Made by a program: the position numbers and the translations under genes. Under the pieces are notes generated by a model, which saw only the letters and a list, made by a program, of their open reading frames with translations, was not told the origin of the DNA and searched no databases. This document shows, piece by piece, positions 41,092 through 43,707 of a DNA stretch of 43,707 nucleotides (position 1 is the first letter of the stretch; each line of letters starts with the position of its first letter). Where the stretch lies: NCBI GenBank assembly GCA_021820465.1, contig JAKADP010000014.1, positions 1 through 43,707 of the forward strand. The letters are read 5' to 3'. The DNA comes from Bacillota bacterium. GTDB taxonomy: Bacteria; Bacillota; Sulfobacillia; Sulfobacillales; JAIMBI01.

Positions 41092-42978
41092 TTAGGTGCC
41101 GTTGTTGGACCCTCCCGGAGGATTCTGGCCCGGGTTGGCCTGCGGCGTCAGCACCGTGGGCTGGCCCTGGGCGACGCCATTCAGGTAAAGGATCAGCTGC
41201 CCACTCTGTCCGTACCAGGACACGGTAAAGCTCACCTGCTGCCCGGGCGTCACGGCTTGGTAGTACACCTCTTCGTTGCCGGTCGAATCCGTGACCTCGG
41301 CCTCCACCAGCGAGTGGCTGGGGGCCGAAGTGGGAACGGTGAAGCCCACCGTGCTTTGATTCGCCAGCGCCGTCGCCGACCCGGGGCTGGGCCCCTTGGA
41401 CAGGGTCACGTTCACCGGCGCCCCGGACTGCGCGGCTGTCTCCGGAGCCGGGCTCTGCGTGACCACCGTGTTGGCAGGCTCTGTGCTGTACGTGTAGGAC
41501 ACCGAGCCGAGGGTCATGCCCACGCTGGACAGCGCACTGGACGCTCCCGTGGTGGTCATCCCCGACAAAATGGGCACGACCTGGTGAGCGGCCGCTCCCC
41601 CGTGGCCATTGGACACCTCAAGGGTCACCACCGTGCCCTTAGGCACCGTGCGGCCGGCGGCGGGGCTTTCGTGGACTACCTGGCCCGCCGGGGCCGCGTT
41701 GGTCACGGTGCGGAGGCGAGACTTCAGCCCGGCGCTCCCCAGCGCCTGCACCGCCTGCTGCTGGTCATCCCCCACCAACGGCGGCACCTGCACGGGACTG
41801 GGACCATCGCTGACCAGCAAGCCCACCGTCTGTCCAGGGCGGAGCACCGTCCCCGCTGGCGGCGACTCACTCAGCACGCGCCCCTTGGCGATGTGGGCGC
41901 TGGGCCGACGCCCCAATAGCTGCCACTGAAACCCTTCGGCCTTGAGGCGCGCCTCAGCCGCCGCCACGGTGTCATTGCGCAGGTTGGGCAGTGTGACGGG
42001 CGCCGGCCCGGCCAGCCACCGCACAAAGGCGTACACCAAGGCCGCCAGCAGCAGCACGACGACCGCCAACACGTAGAGCCAGGTCCGCCGCTTCTTCGTC
42101 CGCGCCGCCGCCGGCGGCGTGGGCGGTACGGCCTCAGGGTCCGGGCCCCCGTGCCGGACGGCTTCCAGTTGGCGGCGAAAGGCGTCCGCGCTTTGATACC
42201 GCTCCTCGGCGTCCTTGGCCAAGAGGCGCGATAGCAGCGCCGCCACACCGGGCGGGACGTCGGGGCGCTCGCTCCGCACGTCCGGCGGCGCCTCCTGCAC
42301 ATGGCGGAGCGCGACGGCGATGGGCGACTCCCCCGAGAAGGGTGGGTGCCCCACGAGCAGCTCATACAGCAGCACACCCAACCCATACAAGTCGCTCGTG
42401 GGCCCCACGCTCCGCCCCCGCGCCTGCTCCGGCGACACGTACTGCGCCGTGCCGAGCATGCTGCCGGAGTTGACCAGTGTGCCCGCGGAGATGGCTTGGG
42501 CAATCCCGAAATCGGTCACCTTTACCGTGCCGTCGTCGGCCAATAAAATATTTTGCGGCTTGATGTCCCGGTGGATGATGTGCTGGGCATGGGCCGCGGA
42601 CAGCGCCTCGGCCACCTGATCCACGATGTCCAGCGCTTCGTCCACAGCGAGCGGCCCGTTGCGCGTCAGGTAGTCCTTCAGATTTTCGCCGTCCACCAGC
42701 TCCATGACGATGTAGTGGGACTCAAGGTCGGTGCCCACATCGAACACTTGGACCACGTGCCGGTTGTCCAGTGAGGCGGCGGACCGGGCCTCCAGCTGGA
42801 AGCGGTCCACCAGCGTCGGGTCTTCCGCCAAGTGCTCCCGCAGCACCTTGACCGCCACCAGCCGATTGAGGGCTAGGTCGCGGGCGCGGTACACGACAGC
42901 CATGCCGCCCTGCCCAATGCGGTCCAGCAGGTCGTAGCGGCCCGCCAGGACCCGCCCCACCATCTCCCGCCCGGTCAT
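41092..42978 (-). CDS. PASTA-domain Ser/Thr protein kinase (PrkC-type)
   Basis: Membrane kinase that senses muropeptides or lipid II and, in Bacillus, can trigger spore germination. It is 628 aa. The kinase domain (15-270) is complete: glycine loop RIGQGGMAVVYRARD, Lys44 in VAVKVL, HRDIKPQN with Asp138, DFGIA with Asp156 and GTAQYVSPEQ. A basic stretch precedes the single membrane segment (about 300-323). Three PASTA repeats follow, near 328-395, 396-461 and 465-532, with Pro-rich turns (SESPPAGTVLRPG, HESPAAGRTVPKG). A C-terminal beta-rich tail (about 533-628) resembles the extra Ig-like end of other PrkCs. ATG 42978 shares ATGA with the phosphatase stop. Confidence 0.95.
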   Translation of the reverse strand: MTGREMVGRVLAGRYDLLDRIGQGGMAVVYRARDLALNRLVAVKVLREHLAEDPTLVDRFQLEARSAASLDNRHVVQVFDVGTDLESHYIVMELVDGENLKDYLTRNGPLAVDEALDIVDQVAEALSAAHAQHIIHRDIKPQNILLADDGTVKVTDFGIAQAISAGTLVNSGSMLGTAQYVSPEQARGRSVGPTSDLYGLGVLLYELLVGHPPFSGESPIAVALRHVQEAPPDVRSERPDVPPGVAALLSRLLAKDAEERYQSADAFRRQLEAVRHGGPDPEAVPPTPPAAARTKKRRTWLYVLAVVVLLLAALVYAFVRWLAGPAPVTLPNLRNDTVAAAEARLKAEGFQWQLLGRRPSAHIAKGRVLSESPPAGTVLRPGQTVGLLVSDGPSPVQVPPLVGDDQQQAVQALGSAGLKSRLRTVTNAAPAGQVVHESPAAGRTVPKGTVVTLEVSNGHGGAAAHQVVPILSGMTTTGASSALSSVGMTLGSVSYTYSTEPANTVVTQSPAPETAAQSGAPVNVTLSKGPSPGSATALANQSTVGFTVPTSAPSHSLVEAEVTDSTGNEEVYYQAVTPGQQVSFTVSWYGQSGQLILYLNGVAQGQPTVLTPQANPGQNPPGGSNNGT

Positions 42979-43707
42979 GCGGGGGCCCGTTCCGGGGAGC
43001 CGGCCGGCTGGGCATCGCCCAGCTCCCACCCGCGGCCAGGCTCGTCCTCTTCCACCAGCACCGCCGTCACATTGTCGCTGCCCCCCCGCTCCAGCGCCGA
43101 CGCTACGAGGTGGTCCAGCAGGAGCTCTCCATGCCGCCGCTGCCACAGGCGGGCCAACTCCTCGTCGGGCAAGAGCCCCGAGAGTCCATCGCTGCACACC
43201 AGCAGGCGATCGGCGGCATGCCACGGCACCGCCAACAGGTCCACGCGCACCTGCAGCCACGGCCCCACCACCCGGGTCAGGACGTGGCGCTGGGGATGCT
43301 GGGCCGCCTCGGCCAGACTAATTTGACCCGCTTGCTGCAGTTCGGCGGCCACCGAGTGGTCCTGCGTCAGGCGGTCCACCATCCCGGCCCGCAGGCGGTA
43401 GGCCCGGCTGTCCCCCACATGCGCCAGCTGCAGCTGGCCCGGCACGATCTGCGCCAGCGTCAGCGTGGTGCCCATCCCCATCAGGCGGCGCTCTCGCTGC
43501 GCCCACTCAAACAAATCTTGATTGCAGGCCTTGACCGTTTGCTCCAACTCCACGACGGAATGGGGCTGCCCGCTCAGCCGCTCGGCGACAATCTCGAGCG
43601 CGCGGGAGCTAGCTCCCCCCCCACCGGGATACCCGCCCATGCCGTCGGCAACCGCCACCAGCCATCCCGCAGGTTTCAGCGGCAGGACCACAAAATGGTC
43701 TTGATTT
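42975..43707 (-). CDS. PP2C-family Ser/Thr phosphatase, 5' end cut by window edge
   Basis: Counterpart of the kinase that follows it; reverses its phosphorylations. The start lies beyond the right edge; the frame enters with NQDHFVV, part of the usual R-x-x-N-x-D opening. VAVADGMGGYPGGGGAS has the metal-binding DGMGG, then GTTLTLAQIVPG, AHVGDSRAYRLRAG, LTQDHSV, LTRVVG, DRLLVCSDGLSG and GGSDNVTAVLVEED, giving all expected metal-ligand Asp positions. The last ~20 residues are variable. PP2C-kinase order with a 4-nt overlap is the standard prpC-prkC arrangement. Confidence 0.93.
   Translation of the reverse strand, partial: NQDHFVVLPLKPAGWLVAVADGMGGYPGGGGASSRALEIVAERLSGQPHSVVELEQTVKACNQDLFEWAQRERRLMGMGTTLTLAQIVPGQLQLAHVGDSRAYRLRAGMVDRLTQDHSVAAELQQAGQISLAEAAQHPQRHVLTRVVGPWLQVRVDLLAVPWHAADRLLVCSDGLSGLLPDEELARLWQRRHGELLLDHLVASALERGGSDNVTAVLVEEDEPGRGWELGDAQPAGSPERAPA

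Noticed and set aside
1-43707. tRNA, rRNA, CRISPR array, prophage or insertion sequence
   Set aside because: None of the expected sequence features was seen on either strand.

Overview
The window looks like a chromosomal segment from a high-GC, endospore-forming member of the Bacillota (Firmicutes), probably a deep-branching, perhaps thermophilic lineage related to the Sulfobacillus/Thermaerobacter/Symbiobacterium types. That placement is inferred from GC content and gene content; no database search was possible. Spore evidence is direct: a 26-codon spoVM, two alpha/beta-type SASP genes, the SASP protease gene gpr, a SpoVB-like flippase and the ComA/ComB sulfolactate pair. Two blocks keep the Bacillus subtilis order: rsmD-coaD-...-ylbL (about 3-7 kb) and prpC-prkC-rsgA-rpe-...-spoVM plus rpmB-yloU-recG (about 32-44 kb). 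Start codons are often GTG, and many neighbouring genes overlap by 4 or 8 nt, so translational coupling is common. I see no tRNA, rRNA, insertion sequence, prophage or CRISPR array.

Layout. 1-9.3 kb (minus): partial UbiB-type kinase, isoaspartyl dipeptidase, a Ser-rich unknown, a YlbL-type PDZ/Lon-like protease, an RlmM-like methyltransferase, a coiled-coil protein, coaD, rsmD, YqhV, DUF441, comB and comA. 9.5-15 kb: MFS exporter and two SASP genes (plus) with a clear intrinsic terminator, convergent gpr and a GT51 transglycosylase (minus), then a SpoVB-like flippase (plus) whose 3' end overlaps clpB antisense. 15-20.7 kb (minus): dnaK-clpB and nagA. 21-30.1 kb (minus): a nine-gene aromatic operon trpE-G-D-C-F-B-A-aroF-aroA, driven by a consensus-like promoter and a T-box leader whose specifier reads UGG (Trp). 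30.4-34.7 kb (minus): a lipoprotein hydrolase with a small membrane protein, pterin carbinolamine dehydratase, recG, an Asp23 protein and rpmB. 34.8-38.2 kb: an accessory-looking locus with a fused S26 signal peptidase/DUF5305 protein, a small secreted protein with a SipW-type N-terminus, and a divergent LuxR-type regulator whose receiver-like domain lacks the phospho-acceptor. 38.2-43.7 kb (minus): hslO, spoVM, a small membrane protein, rpe, rsgA, a PASTA kinase and a partial PP2C phosphatase.

How the parts work together. The trp operon makes DAHP, EPSP and tryptophan under uncharged-tRNA(Trp) control. The SASP/gpr convergent pair encodes spore-DNA protectants and the protease that degrades them at germination. 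ComA/ComB make sulfolactate, a spore solute in Bacillus. PP2C/PrkC form a reversible Ser/Thr phosphorylation pair that senses peptidoglycan in relatives. The least described part is the S26-DUF5305/secreted-protein/LuxR locus at 34.8-38.2 kb, which I read as a dedicated export and maturation system for one or more surface proteins.
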